Positions 9,390 through 18,661 of a DNA stretch of 64,000 nucleotides are shown in pieces. Position 1 is the stretch's first letter. Every line of letters begins with the position of its first letter. The DNA comes from Occultella aeris. Lineage in GTDB: Bacteria; Actinomycetota; Actinomycetes; Actinomycetales; Beutenbergiaceae. The position numbers were made by a program, and so were the translations under genes. A model generated the notes under the pieces. That model had not been told where the DNA came from, did not search any database, and worked only from the letters and a program-made list of their open reading frames with translations. The stretch covers positions 62,001-126,000 of the forward strand of contig NZ_CACRYJ010000025.1 of NCBI RefSeq assembly GCF_902703175.1. Reading direction: 5' to 3'.

Positions 9390-10637
9390 GTGGTTGATCG
9401 GGGACTCACCACCATCGGGGCCGTGGTGGACGCTCACCTGTGCACTGGCTGTGGCACATGTGCGTACCTACGACCGGACGCGCTGGCCATGACTGACATC
9501 CCCGCCGTCGGCCGCCGACCACTTCCGATCGCGGGGATCACGGGCGGCGTCAGTGGTGCGGCGCTCGACGCATGTCCCGGCCGTCGTTTGGAGCATTCCC
9601 CGGGAGCTCTGGACGGGGCGCCGTTCCGTGGCGAGTGGGGGCCGATTCTTGCACTGTTCGAGTGCTGGTCCACCGACGACGCTGTCCGATTCCGGGGTTC
9701 CTCCGGCGGTGTCGTCAGTGCGGTTGCGGCTCACGCCGTGACGTCGGGCGCGGCTGTGGGTGCCCTCCAGGTTCAGGCCTCGAGCGAAGATCCACTACGC
9801 AACGAAACGGTGCTGAACCGCACCTACGACGCGATCGTTGGCGCCGCCGGATCCCGGTACTCACCTGCTAGCCCCGGTGAACGATTGGACCTGGTCGAGA
9901 ACGCGGAGGGGCCCTGCGTGGTGATTGGCAAGCCCTGCGACATCGCCGGGGTCGCGATGGCGGCTGCCGCTCGACCCGCGCTCGCCGACAAGGTCGCGCT
10001 CTCGATCGGCATCTTCTGCGCAGGAACCCCGTCCACGAAGGGAACCGAAGCTGTCATACGCCGGTTGAATCTGGAGCCACGAGACGTCACGAAGCTCGAC
10101 TATCGAGGAGAAGGCTGGCCGGGTCGATTCCGCGTGAGGACACGCGGCGGCGAAACTGCATCGTTCAGCTACGAGGAGTCATGGGGCGAGACCCTGCAGA
10201 AGCACCGGCAGTGGCGGTGCATGATCTGCCCGGATCACACAGGTGAATTCGCGGATCTGTCGATCGGAGACCCTTGGTACCGAAAGCTCCTCGAGGGCGA
10301 GGCCGGGCGGTCACTCGTCGTCGTGCGCACCGAACGCGGTCGTCAGGCGCTCCTCGCGGCCCTTGCCGACGGCGCGATCGCTGGCGGTGAACTGCCGCTG
10401 GATCGGCTGCCACAATCGCAGCCGAACCTGGAAGGCACCCGGGGCGCGGTGTGGGGTCGGGTCCTCACCATGCGACTGCTTCGGCTAGCCTCCCCCGCGT
10501 ATCGTGGGATGCCGGCCTTCCGCTTGTGGTGGAAGCTTCCGCTGCGGGGAAAAGGCACGTCGCTCGTGGGAACCTGGCGCAGGATCGCTGCTCGGGGTTT
10601 GCGTCGCCCTGAGTCTGACACTTGGGTGGATCAGTGA
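9390..10637 (+). CDS. FrhB-type (coenzyme F420 hydrogenase/dehydrogenase beta-like) iron-sulfur protein
   Basis: The 415-residue protein has an N-terminal cysteine cluster HLCTGCGTCAYLRPDA and a later CMICPDHTGEFADLSIGDPW segment typical of the FrhB family. Polysaccharide loci often carry such a protein beside pyruvyl transferases, but its role there is not established. The first cluster keeps C18, C21 and C24, while the usual fourth ligand before proline is Arg28, so an intact [4Fe-4S] centre of the usual type is doubtful. The GTG at 9390 is preferred over an ATG at 9327 because a GGAGA ribosome site lies just upstream. It overlaps the next gene by four bases. Confidence 0.78.
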   Translation: MVDRGLTTIGAVVDAHLCTGCGTCAYLRPDALAMTDIPAVGRRPLPIAGITGGVSGAALDACPGRRLEHSPGALDGAPFRGEWGPILALFECWSTDDAVRFRGSSGGVVSAVAAHAVTSGAAVGALQVQASSEDPLRNETVLNRTYDAIVGAAGSRYSPASPGERLDLVENAEGPCVVIGKPCDIAGVAMAAAARPALADKVALSIGIFCAGTPSTKGTEAVIRRLNLEPRDVTKLDYRGEGWPGRFRVRTRGGETASFSYEESWGETLQKHRQWRCMICPDHTGEFADLSIGDPWYRKLLEGEAGRSLVVVRTERGRQALLAALADGAIAGGELPLDRLPQSQPNLEGTRGAVWGRVLTMRLLRLASPAYRGMPAFRLWWKLPLRGKGTSLVGTWRRIAARGLRRPESDTWVDQ

Positions 10638-11479
10638 CCCACCGCGCAGACATCCTGATGATCACGTACCGCAGTGCCGGCTACCTTCATCTGAGTTTGC
10701 CGCGACTGCTTGAGTCGGTCGGCGAGCAGGACCGCGTCTGGCTCTGGCACAACGGTGACGACGAGGCGACCATTGAAGCGCTCCGACCGTTTGTGACCGA
10801 CCCGCGGGTACACCGGTATCACCACAGCCGGGAGAACGTGCGGTTGCGCGAGCCAACGTCCTGGCTCTGGGGCGAATCGAGCGCCCGGTTCGTCTCGAAG
10901 GTCGACGATGACTGTCGGATCACCCCGGGATGGCTGGACACATTCACAGAAGCACACGATGCCAACCCTCAGTTCGGCGTGATCGGGAGTTGGCGGCACC
11001 CAGCCGAAGACTTCCGCCCGGACCTCGCAGCACGAAAGATCGAGACGTTCGCAGGCGGGCACCAACTGATGCGCAACCTTTGGGTCCAAGGTTCCGGCTA
11101 CCTGATGGCTCGGAGCTTGGTCGAGAGACATGGGTTACTCGGAGCCGACGAGTCGTTCACGGGCTACTGCATACGTGCGGCTCGGGGCGGGGCCGTGAAC
11201 GGCTTCTACTACCCGTTCGTGGCCGAGGATCACATGGACGACCCACGCTCCCCACACACCCTCATTCACACGGATGGGGACCTCATCGACCGCATGCCGC
11301 TCTCCGCGAGGGCAAATGGCGTTCGCACTGTCGCGGATTGGACCGCGCAACTCGTACAAAGCGGAGTCGTGTTGCAGTCGGCATCGCTGGACCCGCGCGC
11401 CTACGGGGGCTGGCGAGCCAAGGTCACCTCGGCCAGACGTCGAGTCGCGAAACAACTCGGCCGGAGCGCCAGGTGGTGA
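10634..11479 (+). CDS. GT2-like glycosyltransferase
   Basis: The protein (281 residues) opens VTHRADILMITYRSAGYLHLSLPRLL and then has KVDDDCRITPGWL, the D-x-D metal/donor motif of GT-A enzymes, and later GYCIRAARGG in the acceptor half. It likely transfers a sugar to a polysaccharide intermediate. Its GTG overlaps the TGA of the FrhB-type gene (GTGA, 10634-10637), showing translational coupling. It is the last gene of the plus-strand group; a hairpin terminator follows at 11555-11591. Confidence 0.78.
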   Translation: MTHRADILMITYRSAGYLHLSLPRLLESVGEQDRVWLWHNGDDEATIEALRPFVTDPRVHRYHHSRENVRLREPTSWLWGESSARFVSKVDDDCRITPGWLDTFTEAHDANPQFGVIGSWRHPAEDFRPDLAARKIETFAGGHQLMRNLWVQGSGYLMARSLVERHGLLGADESFTGYCIRAARGGAVNGFYYPFVAEDHMDDPRSPHTLIHTDGDLIDRMPLSARANGVRTVADWTAQLVQSGVVLQSASLDPRAYGGWRAKVTSARRRVAKQLGRSARW

Positions 11480-11554
11480 CTCCGAATGACCCGTTAGGCA
11501 GCGCAGCGGTTGTCGCCGATTGATAGTTGCGGCCGCATTTGGCCCAAATTGCGA

Positions 11555-11591
11555 CGATGCTCTCCACCTCGCTGAGAGATGGAGAGCATCG
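11555..11591. terminator. Bidirectional hairpin terminator between convergent genes
   Basis: A perfect 12-base stem, CGATGCTCTCCA paired with TGGAGAGCATCG, closes a 13-base loop. It sits between the stop of the GT2-like gene (11479, plus) and the stop of the beta-helix gene (11648, minus). There is no long T run, as is common in high-GC actinobacteria. Confidence 0.65.
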
Positions 11592-11647
11592 CGTGGCTAG
11601 GAACGGATCCGCGATTCAGTCGACGCCGTGCGGTGACGAGTCCGGCA

Positions 11648-13081
11648 CTAGTTCGCCGGCGTCAATGTGTCGAACCAGACGTTGGAAGAGTCCCACCAGT
11701 CGGACCGGACGCTCGCAGCAATGCCGTATCGGAAGTCACGGCCGAACTGGTTGTCCTGGTAGTTGGCGCTGTCGACAGTTCCGCCACCACCGCCGTTGAT
11801 CGTGTAGTTCCCGCCGTTCATGAGGTTTCCGACGACGACCAGGTTGGAGATCGGATCATCGCCGAGCAGGGAACCAATCTGGAGTGCGGCGTTCATGGGG
11901 TCGCGGGTCGAGGCCACGTACGCCTGGAGGTTATTTCCCCTGAGGGTGATGTTGTCACCTCTGCGGATCTGGACACTGTCGTGATGTCCGCCAGCAGCGC
12001 GCTGCAGATCATGGACATAGGAGTACTCGACGGTGACGTTGTCGGCCTCGATTCGGATCCCATCCTCTGCCGAGTGCACGTCGGTGTACCGAACAGTGCC
12101 GCTGCCGCCATTGAAGAAGATTCCAATTCCAGTGCTACCCATGTTGTCGACCTCAACATGCTCGATCAGTGCACCCGTCACGCCGCTCGTCACCCGAATC
12201 GGGTACCCGTTGCCGCCACCTTGGATCAGGGTGTTACGCACAGTGACGTTGTCGGCAGCGATCGTGATGGTCCCGCGGACGAGCAGGCCATCGATCACGG
12301 TACCCGGCTCCCGGACGGTGATGCTCCCGGAGTTGGTCAACGTGACTCCACTGGGCACGCCCGTGTTCGATGCGTTCGGGAAGCCGCTGAATTCAGGTGT
12401 CTCCGGTGCCGGCTCGGGCTCCGGCGCGGGTGTCGGCTCGGGCGCGGGTGTCGGCTCCGGCGCAGGCGTCGGCTCCGGCTCAGGCGTCGGCTCCGGCGCA
12501 GGTGTCGGCTCCGGCTCAGGCGTGGGCTCCGGCGTCGGCTCCGGAATCGGAGGAGTGGTGGGGTTCTTGATGCCTGTGTCTTCGCTCTCGAACGGCACGC
12601 CATCGACCGTGCTATCGATCACGGTCGCGGGACTCGACCCAGAGAACATGAATCCGTTTCGGCAACCCTCAAGGTCGACGCGCTCGGCGGTGTAGTTGCC
12701 GAACACCACCCCGTTCGTCCAGGAGCTCAGGCAGTTCACGGTCGTGTCGATGATCTCGGTGCCCTCAACACCCGGGAAGACACGGATGCTGTGGAACCCA
12801 CCGTACGCGATGACGGTGTTGACGATCGTCACGTTGTCGGCGCGGACGTTGATAGCGCCCGTCACGTACATCGAGTCGACGACGGTGCCCGGTTCGGTAA
12901 TTGTCAGTGTGCCGGTTTGCTCAAGACCCGCGGTATCGGCTGCACGTGCCTGTGGCCCCGTGCTCGTGTCGGTCGGGGCGGGATTCGCGCTTGCGGACGC
13001 GACGCCCCCCATGAGAAGGACGGTTGCTGCCGCCACCATGGCGTGCAGTCCCGCGCGGCGACTTCGGACTTTGCTGACCAC
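11648..13081 (-). CDS. Secreted right-handed parallel beta-helix protein with Pro/Glu linker
   Basis: A 477-residue exported protein. A signal peptide is visible (basic start MVSKVRSRRAG, hydrophobic core MVAAATVLLMGGVASASA). The mature part holds two related beta-helix segments, each entering with ITxxEPGTVxD and continuing with ADNVTI/ADNVTV rungs. A proline/glutamate/alanine-rich linker (about residues 176-225) separates them. Further rungs (VRYTDVHSAEDGIRIEADNVTVEYSYVHD) recall polysaccharide lyases and epimerases. Placement inside the polysaccharide locus suggests it binds or trims the polymer. Catalytic residues could not be assigned. Confidence 0.75.
   Translation of the reverse strand: MVSKVRSRRAGLHAMVAAATVLLMGGVASASANPAPTDTSTGPQARAADTAGLEQTGTLTITEPGTVVDSMYVTGAINVRADNVTIVNTVIAYGGFHSIRVFPGVEGTEIIDTTVNCLSSWTNGVVFGNYTAERVDLEGCRNGFMFSGSSPATVIDSTVDGVPFESEDTGIKNPTTPPIPEPTPEPTPEPEPTPAPEPTPEPEPTPAPEPTPAPEPTPAPEPEPAPETPEFSGFPNASNTGVPSGVTLTNSGSITVREPGTVIDGLLVRGTITIAADNVTVRNTLIQGGGNGYPIRVTSGVTGALIEHVEVDNMGSTGIGIFFNGGSGTVRYTDVHSAEDGIRIEADNVTVEYSYVHDLQRAAGGHHDSVQIRRGDNITLRGNNLQAYVASTRDPMNAALQIGSLLGDDPISNLVVVGNLMNGGNYTINGGGGGTVDSANYQDNQFGRDFRYGIAASVRSDWWDSSNVWFDTLTPAN
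12400..12553 (-). repeat. Pro-Glu/Ala-Pro linker repeats inside the beta-helix gene
   Basis: A low-complexity tract built from repeated GGCTCCGGC/GTCGGCTCC units encodes alternating PEPTPAPEPTPEPEP-type sequence. It links the two beta-helix halves and probably forms an extended wall-spanning rod. Such tracts change length easily by replication slippage. Confidence 0.85.
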
Positions 13082-13544
13082 TTGTCAGGATCTCCCTCGG
13101 TGTGTTCAGATCGGCCGCCCATCGGACTCCGACCTCGGACTTACCGACGCACCGCGTACTCGACTGATCATCGCATCCCGGGGGGTCCCGGTGCCAAGGT
13201 ATCGGTCGACCTTGCTTCGCGCCTGGGTCCCCCGACCCCGAGTGCTTGGGCCCAAATCGCGACCGCTACGTTCCACTCGACAACCCATGCCGTGACTCAG
13301 GGGTTCAGCCCACGTCCCAGCCGGTGATCACGAAAACATAACAGCGGGTGTCGCCAGCTGCACAACCACGGCTGCCGGTGCCTGGATTCATCGCGATCCA
13401 GGGGCACGAACCGAGGTGAACTGCGCCCACCACGCGTGAGAGGTTTCACGGAATGGGATCGCCTCACTGACGACCAACCGACTGACAACTCCCTGCCGGA
13501 CTGTGACAATCTGGATGGGTCGAACCCCGGATTAGGAGCCACGC
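13082..13544. other. 463-base gap between divergent genes
   Basis: This stretch separates the beta-helix gene (minus) from a GT2 gene (plus) and must carry both promoters. Reading frames across it lack plausible starts and look like shadows. No strong hairpin, repeat or recognisable operator was seen. A GGAGCC ribosome site lies at its right end before the 13545 GTG. Confidence 0.5.
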
Positions 13545-14432
13545 GTGCCCACCAGTGATCTGCCGTTCGTCTCGGTGATCGTGCCGGTACGGGACGATCC
13601 CAGACTGTCCGCATGCCTGTCTCAACTCATCCGACAGACGTACCCCACGAGCCGCTTTGAGATCATCGTTGCTGACAACGGCAGCCGCGAACCTGTCCGT
13701 GCACGCGGGGACGTCCACGTCATCCAGGTTCCATCGCCTGGGTCCTACAGTGCCCGCAACGCCGCAGTCGAGCAAAGCCGCGGGACGATCCTTGCGTTCA
13801 CCGACTCAGACTGCCTGCCCGCGGATGACTGGCTCGCGGAGTCGGTCGCGGGCATCGCCGCCGGGGCTGGCGTCGTAGCCGGGCACGTGCAGGTGTACGC
13901 CCGGGATGCACGCAGGCCGAGTCCGATCGAGGCCTACGAACTCGTGCACGCGTTTCCGCAGGAACGTTACGTCGCACGTCGCGGGGCTTGTGTCACCGCC
14001 AACATGACGACCACTCGTGAGGCTTTCGACGCGGTCGGCGGCTTCAAGTCCGAACTCTTGTCGGGAGCCGATATCGAGTGGTCTCAGAGGGCCAATGCGG
14101 CTGGATACCTCACCATGTTCAGGGCCTCGGCAGTCGTGCGGCACCCCGCTCGCCAGACCTTCGCTGCCATGAGCGGCAAGCTGCGGCGTGTCATCGCTGG
14201 GCGCTACGAACGTGATGCGCTCGAAGGAAACCCCGCGCTCGCACCCTGGCCAAGGCCACGGTCGGTCCTGCCGCCGCTCGGCGCATTTCGACGTGCCGCT
14301 GAGGCGGGGGAACTCCGGACGGTGCGGGCGCGTGCGTCGTTCATCGTCGGCGAGTTCTACCACCGCTACGCAAGTGCGTGGATCGCGACCGAACTCGCCT
14401 GGCGCGCTAGGCGTTCGCGCAGGGCCAGCTGA
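13545..14432 (+). CDS. GT2 glycosyltransferase
   Basis: A 295-residue GT-A protein with a GTG start behind ATTAGGAGCC. It shows SVIVPVRDDPRLSACLSQL (nucleotide-binding strand), IIVADNGSREPV, ILAFTDSDCLPADDW (the D-x-D-like donor motif) and a later GGFKSELLSGADIEWSQRA segment with the acidic catalytic-base region. It should be an inverting transferase acting at the inner membrane face in polysaccharide assembly. It ends one base before the stop of the convergent flippase gene. Confidence 0.87.
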   Translation: MPTSDLPFVSVIVPVRDDPRLSACLSQLIRQTYPTSRFEIIVADNGSREPVRARGDVHVIQVPSPGSYSARNAAVEQSRGTILAFTDSDCLPADDWLAESVAGIAAGAGVVAGHVQVYARDARRPSPIEAYELVHAFPQERYVARRGACVTANMTTTREAFDAVGGFKSELLSGADIEWSQRANAAGYLTMFRASAVVRHPARQTFAAMSGKLRRVIAGRYERDALEGNPALAPWPRPRSVLPPLGAFRRAAEAGELRTVRARASFIVGEFYHRYASAWIATELAWRARRSRRAS

Positions 14433-14433
14433 A

Positions 14434-16026
14434 TCACGCCCCGTCAGGTCCGCCTTCCTCGCCCGCTGGAACGGCCCGAGACTTGCGCCCTCGCCGGACC
14501 ACTGTGAGCAGCTCGGATATCTCGCGGCGTGCACTCGGCCATGCGAACACAGCACCCGCCCAGACCGCGAGGCCCGTCGCGACTTCGGCTGTGAGCAGGG
14601 AGATCGGCGGCAGATCGGCGGCCAACGCTCGCATGCCGATCACTGCTCCCAGGACGATCGTCGAGATCACCACCGGGCGCACCATCGCCAGCAGTGGGTC
14701 AGCCACCTTCACTGGGGTCCCATGGGTCGCGACGGCGAAGGCGGGCACGAACATCACCACCTGACCGATCGCGTACGCAATGGCGACGCCCTCGATGCCC
14801 CACCGCACTCCCAGAATGAATGAGGCGATCGTGACGACGCTTGCGGCAATCGACCAACGCGCGTAGGACGTGGTGTGCCCAGAACTCACCCAGAGCCACC
14901 CCGCGGTGGTCGAGACGAGTTGGACAAAACTCGCGATCGCCAGGATCTGGAAGACCGGTGCCGCCGCCGTCCATTGGTGACCGAGAAACACTTCGATGAC
15001 CTCGAGCGCGCTGACTGCGAGTATGACGACGAATGGCATTCCGAGGTGCGCAAGTCCGCTCACCGTCTTTCGGTAAGTCGACCGGTAGCGCTCTGGCTCA
15101 TCCTGGAGTGCGGAGAGGGTCGGAACCATCACAGCGCTGATCGGAGTCTTGAGCTGCCTCAGCGGCAGCGTCAGCAACGAGTAAGCCTTCGTGTATAGAC
15201 CCAATGCTCCAGCATCCATGAAACGCCCGATGATGACGTTGTCCGCCTGCCTGGAAAAGGTCGAGAACAGGTTCGCAATCGTGACATTCGAACCGAACTT
15301 GAGCAGGGAGAACGAATCCCGGAACCCTCGCGGTCGGGATGGTCGCCACGGAACTGCGAGCCACAGCACGAGGGTGCCGAACAGAACAGCGGTCAAGTTC
15401 TGGATCACCAGTGCCCACACGCCCAGCCCGGCGAATGCAGCGATGACCGCAGCTACGCAGGACAGGAGACCCGCTGTCGTGTTACGGATCGCGAGGGTTC
15501 GGAACTGCAGGCGTCTATTCAGAAGGGCTCCATGCTGCACGGCCAGCCCAGAGAACACGTAGCCTCCCCCGAGCGCAACACAAACCCACACCAGATCCGG
15601 CTCGCCGTAGAACGCCGCCAATCCGAAGCCGCTGAGGCCGACCGCGACGCCGAGAACTACTCCCACCACCGCATTGATCCAGAAGAGCGCATTGACCTGC
15701 GACCAGGTGAGACTCTCACTCTGAACGACCGCTTGACTGAGTCCGAGGTTGCGGAACTGGTTGACGACGACCGTGAGCGTGAGCGCCATCGCCATCAGTC
15801 CGAACTGATCCGGAGTCAACAGGCGTGCCAAGATCATCGTGGTCCCGAGTTGGATCGCGTAACTGGACCAGACACCCAGGAACGACCAGCTCATCCCGCG
15901 AGTGACCGTCCGGCCGACGCCACCCGAAGGAAGGCCCCGTTCGAGACCCTCGTCGACTTTCGGTTGCACGTCCGTCAACTCAGGGACCCTATCTCGGCTC
16001 GATGACGACGTCGCCGAACGTCGCAT
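14434..16026 (-). CDS. Wzx-type polysaccharide flippase (MOP superfamily)
   Basis: A 530-residue polytopic protein with about 12-14 membrane segments. It opens with GMSWSFLGVWSSYAIQLGTTMILARLLTPDQFGLMA, the standard start of MOP-family polysaccharide exporters. It would flip lipid-linked repeat units across the membrane. The ATG at 16026 overlaps the preceding gene by 38 bases; in-frame TTG (15978) and GTG (15969) starts would shorten it by 16-19 residues without touching the membrane domain. It is the last gene of the 22081-14434 operon. A charged tail of roughly 25 residues follows the last membrane segment. Confidence 0.87.
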   Translation of the reverse strand: MRRSATSSSSRDRVPELTDVQPKVDEGLERGLPSGGVGRTVTRGMSWSFLGVWSSYAIQLGTTMILARLLTPDQFGLMAMALTLTVVVNQFRNLGLSQAVVQSESLTWSQVNALFWINAVVGVVLGVAVGLSGFGLAAFYGEPDLVWVCVALGGGYVFSGLAVQHGALLNRRLQFRTLAIRNTTAGLLSCVAAVIAAFAGLGVWALVIQNLTAVLFGTLVLWLAVPWRPSRPRGFRDSFSLLKFGSNVTIANLFSTFSRQADNVIIGRFMDAGALGLYTKAYSLLTLPLRQLKTPISAVMVPTLSALQDEPERYRSTYRKTVSGLAHLGMPFVVILAVSALEVIEVFLGHQWTAAAPVFQILAIASFVQLVSTTAGWLWVSSGHTTSYARWSIAASVVTIASFILGVRWGIEGVAIAYAIGQVVMFVPAFAVATHGTPVKVADPLLAMVRPVVISTIVLGAVIGMRALAADLPPISLLTAEVATGLAVWAGAVFAWPSARREISELLTVVRRGRKSRAVPAGEEGGPDGA

Positions 16027-18661
16027 CTACGTGGTGCGCGATGAGGGCGAACGAACCGGTGCTTGGGCCGGCGCCCGTGTAGGTCACCGTCCAACCATCT
16101 GCTTCCGATCCTCCGGCCGGATAGATGGTCAGGGTGTAGGTGCTTGTCGTGCTCGAGACCGTGTCGACGACTCCATGCATGATGTAGTCCTCGCCGATAG
16201 TCAGGGGCATCGCCTCCCAATCGCGACGAACGTAGCCATTGCCCCACAGTTCGAGCTTCGGCACGTCGTAGAAGCGATAGAAGGCGTATGCGCCGACTGT
16301 CCTGAAGTTTGAATCGGGCTGCGCTGTGCTTGAGGAAAGATGCCCCTGCCATCGAAGCGCCAACCCGACCATCGCCTCGTTGCTTAGGTAACTGCCCGCG
16401 CCCGGTCCAATCGCGTTCACGGTAAATGGAACCGTGACCTCATAATCCGTCCAGGAAAGCTCCCCGATCGCGACTAGTCGGTCATAGCCCGACGCACCGG
16501 CAGCAGTCCGCAGTCCATTGGCACCTACCGTCCATTCACCGTCGACAACTGTCGCCTGGTCGGTGAGCGGAGCGTCCGACCAGTCCACCGTGTAGGGCAA
16601 GGACAGCGTCGGCTCAACGACCCGCGTGATCGTGACGGTGGTCTGGGTGACGTCTCCCAGCTGGTCCTTGGCCGTCAGCACAAGGGAGTTGTTTCCGACG
16701 TTCAGGCCAGCCAGTGTCACCTCGGCATTGAAGTCTCCCGGGTACTGCAGACGTCGGTTGTCAGGTCCGATGGTGAGCGGCTTGGCCGACCCGCCGTTGA
16801 GCGAGTAGGTGAGACTGACGACACCGTCGGGGTCGGAGACCGTTCCGAGGATCGGCACCGCCGGCTGCGTGATGCCGTTCGCACCGTAGGTCTGGTGGTT
16901 TCCGTACCAGACATCGATCGTCGGGCCGCTGCTGGCCAGAGTCACGAAGGCCGTTTCGCCGGTCGTTGTCGCGTTGCCGGCGAGGTCTGTCGCCACGACT
17001 CGCGCCCGGTAGGAGGTCTGCGGCTGCAGCCCCGTGACGGTCGCGGAGTGCGTGAGGGCTGGGGAGTCGCTGGCGACCGATGCCCACGTGTTGGTGCCGC
17101 TTCGTGCGACCTGGACTACCCCCGTCGTCAACTCATTCGTGGTCCAGTTGACGCTCACGGCCCCGGAACCTGCGGTGACACCGGTCACGCTCACGCTCGG
17201 TGGAGTGGAGTCGGGCGGCGCGCCACCGTCCTCAGGGGTGATCGGTGAGTCGGCGTTGAAGGCGTAGTCGACGAGTGCAGTGAACGCAGGGTTGTTGCCC
17301 TCGATGCCCGCATAGGGTCCGACCGCCGTCACGCTCAGCTGTTGATTCGCAGTACCGATCGTCGTCCAGGTCGTCCCATTGGATGAAGTCCGGAATGTCC
17401 ACGTGGACCCTGACCGACTCACCTGAAGGTATGCCTCGCCCGTCAGGGTGATCTTCTTGCTGAGGACTTTCACCGACGCAGAATTGGTCGTTGACGCCAT
17501 GTACGCGAATGTCGAACTCCCGTCGCTGTACACACTGAACCGGAGCCACCGAGAAGCGGACTCCTGCACGAGGAGACCCTGATCCTGATACCGCTGGGTC
17601 GGCAAGGAGTCGAAGTTCAGAATCACGCTGAAGTCCTCATCCGCCACCGACTGCAGCACGCGCGTCGCTCCGTTCGAGCCCCAAGCGCCGCGCGTCTCGC
17701 CTGCGGGCAACGAGATCGCGAGTCGCGCGTCCTGGGTCCCCGCGCCGGCCACGGCCACCTGAGCCCCACCGATCGGATCGACGACCTGCCACATCGGATC
17801 CAGGGCCGCCGACGAGAAGTCGTCTGAGACGAACCCATCACCGGTTGTCGGGTCCGGTTCGGGGGTCGGGTCCGGGTCAGGGGTCGGCGTCGGGTCTGGG
17901 GTCGGCGTCGGGTCTGGGGTCGGCGTCGGGTCCGGGCTAGGAGTCGGATCCGGCGTAGATCCGTCAGAAGTCAGCGCGAAGTAGTCGACGATAGCGCTCC
18001 ACGGTGGCGCAGTGCCATTGCTCGTGGAAGCCGTCGAGCCGGCATACGGCCCGGCACTGGTGACTGTGAGAGCCGCCGTAGCGGTTGCCACTGTTGACCA
18101 TGATGAGCCGTTCGAGGACCACTGGAACGTCCATGAGGACCCTTCGCCCGTGACGCGTAGCCAGACGGAGGAGGCAGACGTCCGAATGACCGGATTGGCG
18201 ACTGTGGTTGTCTGCCCACCAGTCGTCGAGCCGACGTAGGCGAGAAGCTTGCTTCCGTTGCTGTACACGCTGAACCGCAACCAGCGACCGTCATCCTGCC
18301 GGATCAGGAGTCCCTGGTCCTGGTACTTGGCAGTGGGGATCGAGTCGAACTTCGCCTCGACCACAAGGTCGCTGCCACCCACCGGGGTCATCAGCCGGGC
18401 CGCCGTGTTGTCATCGGAGGCGTCGCTGCTGGGCCCAGCCGGGAGTTCGATCCGCAGTTGCCCGCCACCGACCGATGCTGTGGCTGTTTCCTGCGGGTGT
18501 TCCAGCGTCCAGACGCCGGAGTTGAGCGACGTGCCGTTGAAGTCATCGCGGAGCGTGGCTGCCGACGCCGGTGTCGGTGTCGCCGCGACACCTGACACCG
18601 CTAGCGCGAGGGCTGTCAGGGCCAGGAGCACTGGCCTGGCGTGGGCTGGTCTGGTCCTCAT
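15989..18661 (-). CDS. Large secreted modular protein: two concanavalin-like domains, FN3 and C-terminal beta domain
   Basis: An 890-residue exported protein. After a signal peptide (VLLALTALALAVSGVAATPTPASA) it has two related DUF1349/concanavalin-like domains, each with a YQDQGLLxxxxxRWLRFSVYS segment, joined by a DPTPTPDPTPTP linker. A fibronectin type III domain follows (SVSVTGVTAGSGAVSVNWTT to AFVTL), then an Ig-like module and a C-terminal lectin-like domain with ELWGNGYVRRDW. It probably binds glycans of the exported polymer or wall. It overlaps the GT2 gene by four bases on one side and the flippase gene on the other, so it is made with the assembly machinery. No catalytic site is recognised. 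Confidence 0.75.
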   Translation of the reverse strand: MRTRPAHARPVLLALTALALAVSGVAATPTPASAATLRDDFNGTSLNSGVWTLEHPQETATASVGGGQLRIELPAGPSSDASDDNTAARLMTPVGGSDLVVEAKFDSIPTAKYQDQGLLIRQDDGRWLRFSVYSNGSKLLAYVGSTTGGQTTTVANPVIRTSASSVWLRVTGEGSSWTFQWSSNGSSWSTVATATAALTVTSAGPYAGSTASTSNGTAPPWSAIVDYFALTSDGSTPDPTPSPDPTPTPDPTPTPDPTPTPDPDPTPEPDPTTGDGFVSDDFSSAALDPMWQVVDPIGGAQVAVAGAGTQDARLAISLPAGETRGAWGSNGATRVLQSVADEDFSVILNFDSLPTQRYQDQGLLVQESASRWLRFSVYSDGSSTFAYMASTTNSASVKVLSKKITLTGEAYLQVSRSGSTWTFRTSSNGTTWTTIGTANQQLSVTAVGPYAGIEGNNPAFTALVDYAFNADSPITPEDGGAPPDSTPPSVSVTGVTAGSGAVSVNWTTNELTTGVVQVARSGTNTWASVASDSPALTHSATVTGLQPQTSYRARVVATDLAGNATTTGETAFVTLASSGPTIDVWYGNHQTYGANGITQPAVPILGTVSDPDGVVSLTYSLNGGSAKPLTIGPDNRRLQYPGDFNAEVTLAGLNVGNNSLVLTAKDQLGDVTQTTVTITRVVEPTLSLPYTVDWSDAPLTDQATVVDGEWTVGANGLRTAAGASGYDRLVAIGELSWTDYEVTVPFTVNAIGPGAGSYLSNEAMVGLALRWQGHLSSSTAQPDSNFRTVGAYAFYRFYDVPKLELWGNGYVRRDWEAMPLTIGEDYIMHGVVDTVSSTTSTYTLTIYPAGGSEADGWTVTYTGAGPSTGSFALIAHHVDATFGDVVIEPR
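17850..17958 (-). repeat. Asp-Pro-Thr-Pro linker with 18-base tandem repeat
   Basis: Three tandem copies of the 18-base unit GGGGTCGGCGTCGGGTCT, nearly identical, lie at 17880-17933 within a longer degenerate tract. They encode DPTPTP repeats between the two concanavalin-like domains. Copy number is likely to vary between strains. Confidence 0.88.

Noticed and set aside
12400-12553. Repeat tract resembling a CRISPR array
   Set aside because: Units are short, without unique spacers, and lie in frame inside a Pro/Glu-rich protein linker. The same holds for 17850-17958.
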